Part shown: one piece after another, positions 5,145-5,179 of the stretch
Numbering within the stretch: position 1 is the first letter of the stretch
Layout: the number at the start of each line of letters is the position of its first letter
Assembly: GCA_011046405.1 (NCBI GenBank)
Contig: DSAR01000277.1
Location: forward strand, 1-5,179
DNA from: Chloroflexota bacterium
GTDB lineage: Bacteria; Chloroflexota; Anaerolineae; B4-G1
DNA length: 5,179 bases
Direction of reading: 5' to 3'
The notes under the pieces: generated by a model
What the model was told of the DNA's origin: nothing
Seen by the model: only the letters and a program-made list of their open reading frames with translations
The model's database searches: none
Program-made: the position numbers and the translations under genes

Positions 5145-5179
5145 TACCAATATACCAATATACCAACATACCAATATAC
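5145..5179. repeat. Octanucleotide tandem array TACCAATA (continues past the window)
   Basis: Four copies of TACCAATA, the third as TACCAACA, are followed by TAC at the window edge. It starts 28 nt after the heptamer array ends, in the region downstream of the peptidase operon. The array is AT-rich, unlike the surrounding DNA. Its full length cannot be seen. The spacer 5117-5144 shows no gene or terminator. Confidence 0.85.

Noticed and set aside
4836..5174. Minus-strand ORFs with SQSSVLSSQF-type repeats (112 and 105 codons)
   Set aside because: They exist because the complement of the heptamer array has no stop codon in any frame. They have no ribosome-binding site and overlap the end of a real gene and two simple repeats.

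Overview
The window is high-GC bacterial chromosomal DNA (roughly 60% GC by eye). The most likely source is a member of the Chloroflexota (Anaerolineae-like). Three things point that way: a membrane-anchored Thr-Pro 'TPT' low-complexity protein, a multi-pass membrane protein of a type I associate with that phylum, and several kinds of intergenic repeat (CGAAT-rich hairpins, a GGTCTCC/GGAGACC palindrome, TGAG heptamer arrays, a TACCAATA array). This assignment is an inference from style; no rRNA or phylogenetic marker is present.

Layout. (1) Positions 3-776 hold the 3' part of a multi-pass membrane protein gene cut by the window edge. (2) Positions 777-963 hold a 17-bp inverted repeat and a near-consensus sigma70-type promoter (TTGACT, 17 nt, TATCAT). 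(3) Positions 964-1446 encode a 160-residue protein with one N-terminal membrane anchor followed by about 115 residues of Thr/Pro repeats and nothing else. It is closed by a strong intrinsic terminator (1474-1518). (4) Positions 1525-1711 are a structured intergenic stretch: a 15-nt perfect dyad, then a nested inverted-repeat element about 138 bp long whose core is a 27-bp perfect hairpin. (5) Positions 1739-4938 hold three consecutive, tightly spaced genes for M42-family (TET/deblocking aminopeptidase, glucanase-like) metallopeptidases. (6) Positions 4921-5116 are 28 copies of a TGAG-containing heptamer arranged in a 28-nt higher-order period; its first copies form the end and stop codon of the third peptidase gene. 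(7) Positions 5145-5179 start a second, unrelated octamer array that runs off the window.

How the genes work together. The three M42 enzymes keep all dinuclear-metal ligands and the catalytic glutamate, so each should be an active cytosolic aminopeptidase. They are clearly divergent in the segments around the active site. Co-transcription of three paralogues suggests complementary residue specificities for degrading oligopeptides, and possibly mixed TET assemblies. The membrane protein and the TPT protein look like separate transcription units, with no visible functional link to the peptidases.

I see no RNA gene, CRISPR array, transposase or defence system. The most unusual parts are the peptidase triplet and the repeats that flank it on both sides.
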